A stretch of DNA of 40,691 bases from Candidatus Terraquivivens tikiterensis. GTDB lineage: Archaea > Thermoproteota > Nitrososphaeria_A > Caldarchaeales > Wolframiiraptoraceae. The DNA lies in the NCBI GenBank assembly GCA_003056285.1, contig NDWU01000014.1, forward strand, positions 1 to 40,691. Direction: 5' to 3'. Made by a program: the position numbers and the translations under genes. This document shows, piece by piece, positions 18,701 to 25,225 of the stretch (positions within the stretch are counted from its first letter, which is position 1; each line of letters opens with the position of its first letter). The notes beneath the pieces are model-generated. The model searched no databases. It worked only from the letters and a program-made list of their open reading frames with translations, and was not told where the DNA came from.

Positions 18701-19550
18701 TCAGAAGGAGTTTGCAAAGGATAGGGCTAAAGCCCAGAAGATTGCAAACCAGATACTGCACACGCCCCTCAAGGACATAGTTTCCGAAGTCACGATAAAC
18801 TACAAACGTGGAACCCTGACCGTTAAGTTGGAAACTGATACGATGCACGAAAGGGGTGTTACGTTGAACGACGTGAAGAACGCCCTGAAAGCCTATAAGC
18901 CAGAAGTGAAGGACACTGACACGATAATCCTAAAACCATCCGAGGATACAGTGCAAGCGCTGGAAAGGCTCAGGGATAGGATTCTGCTAGATGATAAGAT
19001 GACTGTCAAAGGTATCAAAAGAATAACTAAGGCTATAGTCTCGCAAGAGGGTGATGAGTATATAATCCTCACGGAGGGCTCAAACTTAAGGGAGGTGGTG
19101 AAGGTGCCAGGCGTCGATGCCACTAGGGTTATTACGAACGACATACACGAGATCGCAGAGGTCTTGGGAATAGAGGCCGCGAGGAACGCCATAATAAACG
19201 AAGCGAAGAACGTCCTCCGCGAGCAGGGGCTAGACGTTGACGTTAGACACCTTACCCTGTTGGCAGACATGATGACCGTAAGCGGTAGCGTGAAGCAGGT
19301 GGGTAGGCATGGTGTGATTAAGCTGAAGGAGAGCGTGCTTGCCAGGGCAGCGTTCGAGATAAGCGTCCAGGTGTTGCTCGACGCGGCGACAAGGGGAGAG
19401 GTAGATTACTTGAAGGGCAACGTTGAGAGGATACTGATGGGGAAGGAGATACCGGTAGGCACGGGAATGGTCTCGTTGTTGATGCTTCACCAGGCTGCGT
19501 CGTCTGGTAACAGGTCGGGTGGCGGGGATGAACATAAGGAAGGAGCTTGA
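15732..19550 (+). CDS. rpoA: DNA-directed RNA polymerase subunit A (A' and A'' fused)
   Basis: This largest RNAP subunit, 1272 residues, contains the A' and A'' parts in one frame. The N-terminal zinc site [17 protein letters not shown] is near residues 59-75, the catalytic loop [10 protein letters not shown] near 453 with three Mg-binding Asp, and the bridge/trigger region [16 protein letters not shown] near 800. The A'' hallmark [20 protein letters not shown] lies near 940. No stop or restart is seen at the usual split point (about residue 880). Most Crenarchaeota and Euryarchaeota have two genes; an unsplit rpoA is known for Thaumarchaeota and Aigarchaeota. Its end overlaps rpl30e. Confidence 0.98.
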   Translation: [1272 protein letters not shown]

Positions 19551-19836
19551 GGTAATAAGCAGAACGGGCAAGGTGGCTCTTGGTTTTAGGCAGTCCTATT
19601 TATCGCTGCTAAACGGCAAATCTAAGCTCGTGCTGCTGGCAAAGAACTGCCCGTCGAATGTGGAAAAGAGGATCTACATGGCCTCCAGGATGGTGGGCGT
19701 GCCGATGATAAAGACGGAGCTGAGCTCAAACGAGATAGGCTACATCGTGGGGAAACCATTCAGGGTCTCAACACTCTCCGTCCTAGATCCAGGCAGCTCA
19801 AACATACTAGAGGAGGTTGCACCGGAAGTTGAATGA
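19528..19836 (+). CDS. rpl30e: Ribosomal protein L30e
   Basis: This large-subunit RNA-binding protein of the L7Ae/L30e fold is often encoded after rpoA in archaea. Key features are MNIRKELEVISRTGKVALGF, LVLLAKNCPSNVEKRI, and IGYIVGKPFRVSTLSVLDPGSSNI. GTG 19519 is possible, but ATG 19528 fits the family N-terminus and has a GGCGGGG stretch just before it. The gene overlaps the rpoA 3' end by about 23 nt and the nusA start by about 20 nt. Confidence 0.94.
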   Translation: MNIRKELEVISRTGKVALGFRQSYLSLLNGKSKLVLLAKNCPSNVEKRIYMASRMVGVPMIKTELSSNEIGYIVGKPFRVSTLSVLDPGSSNILEEVAPEVE

Positions 19837-20263
19837 AGGGTTCAAGCTAACGGAAAAGGAGATGAAATACATATCGCTGTTCGAGGCAGCAACTGGCGTA
19901 GCTGCCGTAGATTGTGTTGAGTCCGGTGATTTGGTAGTGTTCGTCGTAAGGGAAGGTGACCTTAGGAAGGCCTTGAGCAAAGGCGGTAGCAAAATACAGG
20001 AGTTCTCAAGAATAATTAAGAAGCGCGTCAAGGTAATCGAGCTCTCAGAAGACCCTGGTAAATTCGTCAGGAATGCGTTCATGCCAGCAAAGCTATCGGG
20101 TCCCGTTAGGATAGCGTCAAGGCCCGACGGCAAAAAGATAGCGATAGCGTCGGTGGAGCCAAAGGATAAGGGGCTTGCCATCGGAAAAAACGGAAAGACC
20201 ATAGAGCTTGTCAGGCTGCTAGCCAAGAGGCATTATAGCATAGACCATGTTACCGTCCAGTAA
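19817..20263 (+). CDS. nusA: NusA-like transcription factor (two KH domains)
   Basis: This short archaeal NusA consists only of the paired KH RNA-binding domains and lacks the bacterial N-terminal and S1 domains. Seen: KLTEKEMKYISLFEAATGVAAVDCV, then FVRNAFMPAKLSGPVRI and VEPKDKGLAIGKNGKTIELVRLLAKRHYSIDHV, where IGKNGK is the GxxG KH loop. At up to 148 residues it has normal family size. The start is TTG 19817 or TTG 19829. The position after rpl30e in the rpo operon is conserved in archaea. Confidence 0.94.
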   Translation: MHRKLNEGFKLTEKEMKYISLFEAATGVAAVDCVESGDLVVFVVREGDLRKALSKGGSKIQEFSRIIKKRVKVIELSEDPGKFVRNAFMPAKLSGPVRIASRPDGKKIAIASVEPKDKGLAIGKNGKTIELVRLLAKRHYSIDHVTVQ

Positions 20264-20838
20264 AAGGTCACAAGACCTCGTAAGGGTTGAAAAGCTTAGG
20301 GTAAAAGGCTTTAAAGCCGCATTGGTCTAAGAAAAAGCAAAAGTAGCGTGTTTGTGGACGCTCGCTATAGTGCTTCCTATACAACCGTTTCCGACCGTTC
20401 TGAGAATAATAGTCGGTGGTCTTGGAATATCGCTGCGGTGAGGAATCTAGAAGCCCACGTGCCTCCAAACATTTTCTTAACAGTGTTATATAAAGCCATA
20501 ATTAATAAGTATTTTTCGCCGAAAGACATAAAACAGGCAATAGGTCTTGATTCTGTGGCAAAAAGCGCGAACATTGTGGATGATGCGGTTAAGCTTGAGA
20601 TGCGGGGAATTTCCCTGTACGGATGACCCTAGGTTCGAAAGGGTTGGAGGGCGATGCCGGCCTCCCATGAGCCCGGAGGAGGACAAGGCCTGATGATGGT
20701 CAAGGCCTATGTAGAGGCCAGGAACCCGAGAATCCTACGCCCTCGGCCTTTTGGTGTGCCGATAGTAAAGAAACCCGTAATAAAGAGAAGAGTTTTTAAG
20801 TTGCTTACCAGACCTCCCATCTCAGCCGAGGATGAACC
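20264..20838 (+). other. Gap between nusA and rps12: weak ORF and hairpin-rich leader
   Basis: An open frame at 20348-20626 (92 codons) resembles nothing I know, and its first half lacks protein-like character. I do not call it a gene. A TATA-like GTTATATAAA (20485-20494) is inside it, and a weaker AGTTTTTAAG (20791-20800) is well placed for rps12. From about 20640 to 20750 the DNA is GC-rich and can fold: GGAGG/CCTCC (20646-20650 with 20661-20665), GGCCT/AGGCC (20704-20708 with 20715-20719) and CCGAG/CTCGG (20726-20730 with 20742-20746). It could be an rps12 leader element or a small RNA. Confidence 0.35.
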
Positions 20839-21267
20839 ATGGGCAATGGGCTGTTCGCGGCTAGGAAGCTCGTCCAAAACAGGAAGAAGTTTAGGTGGAG
20901 TCAGCGAAAATACCGCATCAGGATGCTCCAGCTCAAGCTAAAGACAGACCCGCTCGAGGGTGCGCCCATGGCCCGTGGTATAGTCCTTCAGAAGATTGGG
21001 ATAGAGTCTAGGCAACCGAACTCAGCCGTCAGGAAGGCCGTCAGGGTTCAGCTGATCAAGAACGGCAAGGTCGTCACGGCATTCCTACCAGGAGATGGTG
21101 CCCTAAACGTCGTTGACGAGCATGATGAGGTGATAATCAGCGGCATAGGTGGCTCGATGGGCAAGAGCTACGGCGACCTTCCGGGCGTTAGGTACAAAGT
21201 AGAGTTGGTGAACGGCGTTCCGCTTAACCTGTTAATTACTGGTAAGGTCAAAAAGCCGAAGAGGTAA
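20839..21267 (+). CDS. rps12: Ribosomal protein S12
   Basis: This small-subunit protein of the decoding centre has 142 residues. [19 protein letters not shown] is the archaeal N-terminus, and [21 protein letters not shown] contains the conserved PNSA loop. [14 protein letters not shown] closes the core, with a basic tail KVKKPKR. The ATG follows a GAGGA sequence about 8 nt upstream. The stop TAA overlaps the first base of the rps7 ATG. Confidence 0.97.
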   Translation: MGNGLFAARKLVQNRKKFRWSQRKYRIRMLQLKLKTDPLEGAPMARGIVLQKIGIESRQPNSAVRKAVRVQLIKNGKVVTAFLPGDGALNVVDEHDEVIISGIGGSMGKSYGDLPGVRYKVELVNGVPLNLLITGKVKKPKR

Positions 21268-21833
21268 TGCCTTTGGTAGGCTTTAAAATATTCGACAAAT
21301 GGGATACGGAGGGCATCGAGGTAAAAGACCCAGGTCTACAGCGTTACATCTGCTTAAAGCCGATGGTGCACTCTGGTGGAAGGCACGAGCACAGGAGGTT
21401 CGGAAAGGCTCAGGTCTGCATAGTCGAACGCCTGGCGAACATGCTTATGAGACCCGGAAGGAATGGCGGAAAAAAGTCCAAAGCTCTTAAGATAGTTCGT
21501 AACGCTCTAGAGATAATACATTTGAGAACCGGTATGAACCCTGTGGAGGTCTTGGTGAGGGCGCTCGAGAATGCCGCGCCGAGGGAGGACGTAACAAGGC
21601 TAAGCTACGGAGGTATCGTGTACTTCAAGGCCGTTGACATATCGCCCCAGAGGAGGTTAGACTTGGCGCTCAGGTACATAACCACTGCCGCACGCGAGGC
21701 TAGTTTCAGGAACAGGAAAACGGTTGACGAGTGTCTAGCCGATGAGATAATATTGGCCTCGCAAAACGACAGCAAAAGTTATGCCATTAAGAAGAAGCTC
21801 GAGCTGGAGAGAATCGCTTTATCGTCAAGATAA
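21267..21833 (+). CDS. rps7: Ribosomal protein S7
   Basis: This small-subunit head protein has 188 residues. Seen: VSS-type S7 features [31 protein letters not shown] and [21 protein letters not shown], with [19 protein letters not shown] and a conserved C-terminal [18 protein letters not shown]. It is coupled to rps12 by a 1-nt overlap. In many archaea an EF-2 gene comes next; here a noncoding interval and then tuf follow. Confidence 0.97.
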   Translation: MPLVGFKIFDKWDTEGIEVKDPGLQRYICLKPMVHSGGRHEHRRFGKAQVCIVERLANMLMRPGRNGGKKSKALKIVRNALEIIHLRTGMNPVEVLVRALENAAPREDVTRLSYGGIVYFKAVDISPQRRLDLALRYITTAAREASFRNRKTVDECLADEIILASQNDSKSYAIKKKLELERIALSSR

Positions 21834-21894
21834 GGCCCATCCTGCTGTCCGAAACGTCATAATGCTATGGTGCTGATGGTGTTAGGTCTTGGGC

Positions 21895-22190
21895 ATCACT
21901 GTAGAGGATGATCGACAGCCAATAGGCCCCTCATGGGATGATGGGCTGGTGACATGATCCCTACACCTTAATGTTGGACAAAGTATTAGCATAAAGGGGT
22001 TCTGGCCTACGTCGCCATAAGTAGGCCATCCATAAAGCCGAAGGTACAATTAGAGGGACAGGGACGGCCGAAAGAGCCAGTTTAAAGCCCTGACCGCCAT
22101 AAAAGCGGTAGCTCAGAGGGTTAGCGGGCAGTCATGGTGCGGGAAGCCGATGGGCTTATAGCCTTGGGTATCTTATGGATAAGTCCCCTA
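21895..22190 (+). ncRNA. Candidate structured RNA between rps7 and tuf
   Basis: About 360 nt between rps7 and the tuf promoter hold no ORF but a series of stable stems. (1) GTAG-A-GGAT (21901-21909) pairs with ATCCCTAC (21957-21964), enclosing CAGCC/GGCTG and a CCC/GGG hairpin. (2) TGGCCTAC (22003-22010) pairs perfectly with GTAGGCCA (22021-22028). (3) CAGGG (22059-22063) pairs with CCCTG (22088-22092). (4) ACCGC (22093-22097) pairs with GCGGT (22105-22109). I found no RNase P, SRP RNA or tRNA signature, and no strong own promoter. It could also be the 3' UTR of the rps7 transcript or a regulatory leader. Confidence 0.35.
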
Positions 22191-22194
22191 CAAG

Positions 22195-22204
22195 CTTATA
22201 TATA
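22195..22204 (+). promoter_or_regulatory. TATA box of tuf
   Basis: CTTATATATA lies 46 nt before the tuf ATG, so transcription should start near 22225. The leader contains GGTGG (22239-22243), 7 nt before the ATG, as a ribosome site. Confidence 0.7.
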
Positions 22205-22250
22205 CCCAATCTAGAAGCGATGAACGTAAGCAGTAAGCGGTGGAAGTAGA

Positions 22251-23546
22251 ATGTCTGCTAAACCGCACCTAAACCTAGTAGTCATAGGTCACGTGGACCA
22301 TGGAAAGTCGACGACGATGGGCCATCTACTGTACAAGCTGGGTGCCATCGACGAGAGGACTATTCAGGAATACGAGGAAGAGGCGAAGAAGCTCGGAAAG
22401 GAGACATTCAAGTACGCATGGGTACTCGACAGGATTAAGGAGGAGCGGGAAAGGGGGCTGACGATAGACCTTGCCTTCCAAAAGTTCGAGACTAAGAAAT
22501 ACTATTTCACGCTGATCGACGCACCCGGTCACAGGGACTTCGTGAAGAACATGATAACCGGTGCAAGCCAGGCCGACGCCGCCATATTAGTCGTTTCAGC
22601 AAAGAAGGGCGAGTACGAGGTTGGTATAGCGCACGGAGGACAGACGAGGGAGCATGCCTTCTTAGCGTTTATGCTAGGCATAAAGCAGCTGGTAGTCGCT
22701 ATCAACAAGATGGATGATAGCACTGTAAACTGGTCTCAGGCCAGGTACAATGAGGTAAAGCAAGGCGTACAGGACTTGCTGAAGTTGATCGGCTACGACG
22801 TCTCAAAGATACACTTCGTACCGATATCCGGATGGCTGGGAGACAACCTGGTAGAACGGAGCAAGAACATGCCGTGGTACAACGGACCGACCTTGGTAGA
22901 GGCCCTGGACACGTTCCAGGAGCCGCCGAAGCCAATAGACAAGCCCCTGAGAATTCCGTTGCAGGCTGTTTACTCCATAAAGGGTGTAGGGACCGTGCCC
23001 GTTGGAAGGGTCGAGACGGGCGTTCTGAAACCCGGCGACACGGTCGTTATCATGCCGCCCAACATAAAGGCCGAGGTCAAGAGCATAGAGATGCACCACC
23101 AGCCTTTGCAGCAGGCTATACCGGGCGACAACATAGGCTTCAACCTGAAGGGTGTAGAGAGGAGCCAGCTCGCGAGGGGTATGGTTGCCAGCCACCCGGA
23201 CAATCCCTGTAGCGTAGCTAAGGAGTTCATTGGCCAAATAGTGGTGATATATCACCCGACGGCTATAGCAGCCGGTTACACGCCGGTCATGCACATACAC
23301 ACGGCGCAGGTAGCCGTAAAGTTCGTCGAGCTCATAGCGAAAATCGATCCAAGGACTGGACAGGTTGTTGAAAAGAACCCTCAGTTCCTGAAGACTGGGG
23401 ACATAGCGCTCGTAAGGTTTATGCCGTTACAGCCGACGGCGCTTGAACCGTATTCCCAATTCCCCGAGCTTGGTAGGTTCGCCATCAGAGATAGCGGCAT
23501 GACTATAGCTGCAGGCATCGTTAAGGAGATAACCCAGAAGGCTTAA
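22251..23546 (+). CDS. tuf: Translation elongation factor EF-1alpha
   Basis: This GTPase delivers aminoacyl-tRNA to the ribosome. At 431 residues it is the archaeal length. GTPase motifs are G1 GHVDHGKST (residues 13-21), G3 DAPGHRDF near 90 and G4 NKMD near 152, with the G2 region ERERGLTIDLAF. Domain 2 (PLRIPLQAVYSIKGVGTVPVG) and domain 3 (FIGQIVVIYHP ... GRFAIRDSGMTIAAGIV) are complete. It has its own strong TATA box and is followed by rps10 about 20-40 nt downstream, a conserved archaeal pair. Confidence 0.98.
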   Translation: MSAKPHLNLVVIGHVDHGKSTTMGHLLYKLGAIDERTIQEYEEEAKKLGKETFKYAWVLDRIKEERERGLTIDLAFQKFETKKYYFTLIDAPGHRDFVKNMITGASQADAAILVVSAKKGEYEVGIAHGGQTREHAFLAFMLGIKQLVVAINKMDDSTVNWSQARYNEVKQGVQDLLKLIGYDVSKIHFVPISGWLGDNLVERSKNMPWYNGPTLVEALDTFQEPPKPIDKPLRIPLQAVYSIKGVGTVPVGRVETGVLKPGDTVVIMPPNIKAEVKSIEMHHQPLQQAIPGDNIGFNLKGVERSQLARGMVASHPDNPCSVAKEFIGQIVVIYHPTAIAAGYTPVMHIHTAQVAVKFVELIAKIDPRTGQVVEKNPQFLKTGDIALVRFMPLQPTALEPYSQFPELGRFAIRDSGMTIAAGIVKEITQKA

Positions 23547-23565
23547 ACGCCCGACAGGGGTAGGG

Positions 23566-23886
23566 GTGCATCCGTTGCCCCAGATGATACGTGTTAAACT
23601 TACGAGCACTGACCTGGAGAAGTTGGAGAGGGTCTGCGAAGAGATAAAGGATATAGCGAATAAGACGGGCACGAAGATATCCGGCCCCATACCCCTGCCT
23701 AGGAAAAGGCTCGTTCTCCCAGTAAGGAAATCCCCATGCGGCGAAGGAACGAAGACCTGGCGAAAGCACGAGCTAAGGATTCATAGGAGATTAATAGACA
23801 TGAGTATAAGCGACCAGAGAGTTCTTCGACAGATAATGAGGATTCAGATACCGGACGAAGTAAGCGTTGAGATGACTGTCAAGTAA
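23566..23886 (+). CDS. rps10: Ribosomal protein S10
   Basis: This small-subunit protein is recognised by RVKLTSTDLEKLERVCEEIKD, SGPIPLPRKRLVLPVRKSPCGEG, the RIHRRLIDMS segment and the C-terminal RIQIPDEVSVEMTVK. The start is uncertain: GTG 23566, TTG 23575 or ATG 23584. The GGGGTAGGGGTG tract at 23557-23568 could be the ribosome site of either later start, and MIRVKL agrees best with the family. It shares the tuf transcript. Confidence 0.95.
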   Translation: MHPLPQMIRVKLTSTDLEKLERVCEEIKDIANKTGTKISGPIPLPRKRLVLPVRKSPCGEGTKTWRKHELRIHRRLIDMSISDQRVLRQIMRIQIPDEVSVEMTVK

Positions 23887-23889
23887 AAG

Positions 23890-24813
23890 TCATACAAATC
23901 CCATAACTTTATTTACGAAGAACGAAAAGTAAAGTAGCGAAAAGCTAACCATAGCAGCACCCTGCCACTTGACGTTTTTAGCATAAGATATGCCAGCGAT
24001 CATTAAAACGATGGTTATGCCCTGCGATACCAATAAGAGTACGTCCCTGACTACAAAGTAGCTCCCAGTACCAGCAGGCGGTATCGCGTTGAGCTTGAAG
24101 AGCCTGTCTATCGTTATAACCCCTGGAAGTATCGAGAGGGGTAGGAGGGAGAGTAGCAAACACGCTAGGAACTTGATGTGTTCTGCATAGTTGTTCTTTA
24201 ACCAACCCTTAATGGAAGGCAGGAGTTCTCTTCTGTTGGGTATCCTAAGAGTTTTCGCCCTACCTGCGGCAATCCAGCTCATGATCGAAGTGTAGATATA
24301 TATGATAAAGACGCTAATAAGAAAATTCGTCCCAAACTCAAGGACGGTAAAGCGGGGTCTTTCTAGCACATGTAGTATGAACGGGATAAACTTTGCGTAG
24401 ATCATTAAGGCACTTATAACAGATATCGAGAGTAATGGGAGGAAGATCCTCATGGCTACGCTCTCATAAATCGGGGTAAAAAGGCTGATTGGGAAAAATA
24501 TGCTTGAAAGTATCGTAAACAATTTTCCAGGCGGCTCCTTGCTAAGCAACCCCTCAGACCCTGCCTGCTCCGTCAAAGCCTTGTAAACTCTCTGCCCTTC
24601 AGGGGTTAGCATGTAGTTCCTCTTTTGGTCTTGCTGAACCAGCCCTCCCAACTGACGCAGGTTGTAGTAGAGTGAACCGGTGCTTATTCCCAGCTTGTCG
24701 CGGAGGGCCGTGGCACTTATCTTACCCGCCTCGCCTATAGCCAATATTATCCTGCGCCTGCTCTTGTGTCTGAGGAGCCACATTATGTCTTCTTCCAATG
24801 TTAATGCCCCCAC
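23890..24813 (-). CDS. Winged-helix DNA-binding protein with a multi-pass membrane domain
   Basis: The N-terminal 75 residues form an ArsR/MarR-like winged helix (LRHKSRRRIILAIGEAGKISATALRDKLG, then STGSLYYNLRQLGGLVQQ and the wing KRNYMLTPEGQRVYKAL). The remaining 230 residues hold about six hydrophobic segments (roughly residues 98-118, 122-148, 160-182, 212-235, 255-275, 283-304) resembling a Yip1-like membrane domain. It is probably a membrane-bound transcription regulator; the ligand and targets are unknown. The start is GTG 24813, and a TATA box at 24839-24848 predicts a leaderless mRNA. It converges with rps10. Confidence 0.75.
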   Translation of the reverse strand: MGALTLEEDIMWLLRHKSRRRIILAIGEAGKISATALRDKLGISTGSLYYNLRQLGGLVQQDQKRNYMLTPEGQRVYKALTEQAGSEGLLSKEPPGKLFTILSSIFFPISLFTPIYESVAMRIFLPLLSISVISALMIYAKFIPFILHVLERPRFTVLEFGTNFLISVFIIYIYTSIMSWIAAGRAKTLRIPNRRELLPSIKGWLKNNYAEHIKFLACLLLSLLPLSILPGVITIDRLFKLNAIPPAGTGSYFVVRDVLLLVSQGITIVLMIAGISYAKNVKWQGAAMVSFSLLYFSFFVNKVMGFV

Positions 24814-24838
24814 GCGTTTAAGTTAAGGTCATCATGAC

Positions 24839-24848
24839 AATATATAAG
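24839..24848 (-). promoter_or_regulatory. TATA box for the winged-helix membrane protein
   Basis: Read on the minus strand it is CTTATATATT, 26-35 nt before the GTG start at 24813, the usual distance from TATA box to start site. This implies a leaderless transcript. Confidence 0.6.
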
Positions 24849-24901
24849 CAGATTCAATTTAATGGTGTACTACGATTTAAATTTAATTTTTAACTCTGCG
24901 G

Positions 24902-24933
24902 GCGGGAAATCCTGCACCGTTCATGGGTTGTAT
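24902..24933 (+). repeat. Promoter-upstream element, copy 1
   Basis: This 32-nt element shares 25 of 32 positions, without gaps, with 37182-37213. Shared stretches are GCGGGAAA, CACC and TCATG. In both copies a TATA box starts 46-47 nt after the element's first base. It could be a regulator site, or the conserved end of a small mobile element. Confidence 0.55.
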
Positions 24934-24948
24934 GAAAACGAAAAGGGA

Positions 24949-24958
24949 ATTATATTTT
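24949..24958 (+). promoter_or_regulatory. TATA box before the structured RNA candidate
   Basis: AATTATATTT lies so that transcription should start near 24979, exactly where the first RNA stem begins. Confidence 0.5.
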
Positions 24959-24978
24959 TCCCTTCCAGAGTTATTTTT

Positions 24979-25145
24979 GGCGTAAGGGCTGGAGCGGCCG
25001 AAGTTACGCTTGCGGAGACCTCCGTAATCGCCTTCCGGGCGTGCTTCCGGAAACGGCTTCGCCGAAGGAAACCTGCGCTCTGGGTGTACGGGATCGGTCC
25101 GGTCGCTGGGGCAGGAAGCCGCTGGGTAGCTCACGCGTACCCTTC
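24979..25145 (+). ncRNA. GC-rich structured RNA candidate of unknown class
   Basis: A GC-rich stretch lies in otherwise AT-richer intergenic DNA between the winged-helix gene and EndoQ. It folds into a run of helices: GCGTAA/TTACGC (24980-24985 with 25004-25009), CGGA/TCCG (25013-25016 with 25021-25024), TTCCGG/CCGGAA (25033-25038 with 25047-25052), CGGC/GCCG (25054-25057 with 25061-25064), CCTGC/GCAGG (25072-25076 with 25111-25115) and GGGTA/TACCC (25124-25128 with 25138-25142). TTAC (25004-25007) can also pair with GTAA (25024-25027), an alternative fold. An overlapping 115-codon ORF (24862-25209) is probably chance. I see no RNase P, SRP, C/D or H/ACA signature. It is a separate small RNA or a long EndoQ leader. 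Confidence 0.5.
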
Positions 25146-25225
25146 AGACCTGTATAGGAAGGATGGACGATGCTCTCCCGAAAGCGTAAATAGGACGAAA
25201 GGAACTTGAGTGTTGTGCCGTAAAC

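Noticed and set aside
20348-20626. 92-codon ORF after nusA
   Set aside because: No known motif and weak protein character; kept only as part of the intergenic description.
20654-20941. 95-codon ORF before and over the start of rps12
   Set aside because: It overlaps the real S12 start in another frame and ends in Ser-rich shadow sequence.
22105-22130. tRNA-like D-arm sequence GCGGTAGCTCAGAGG between rps7 and tuf
   Set aside because: No matching acceptor, anticodon or T arm could be built around it; better explained as part of the hairpin chain.
21895-22190. RNase P or SRP RNA as identity of the hairpin region (also considered for 24979-25145)
   Set aside because: The conserved RNase P core (GAGGAAAGTCC-like, ACAGAAA) and the SRP helix 8 motif were not found in either region.
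24862-25209. 115-codon ORF overlapping the RNA candidate
   Set aside because: Basic, unusual composition with no recognisable motif, and it lies over strong RNA stems; most likely an open frame caused by GC-rich sequence.
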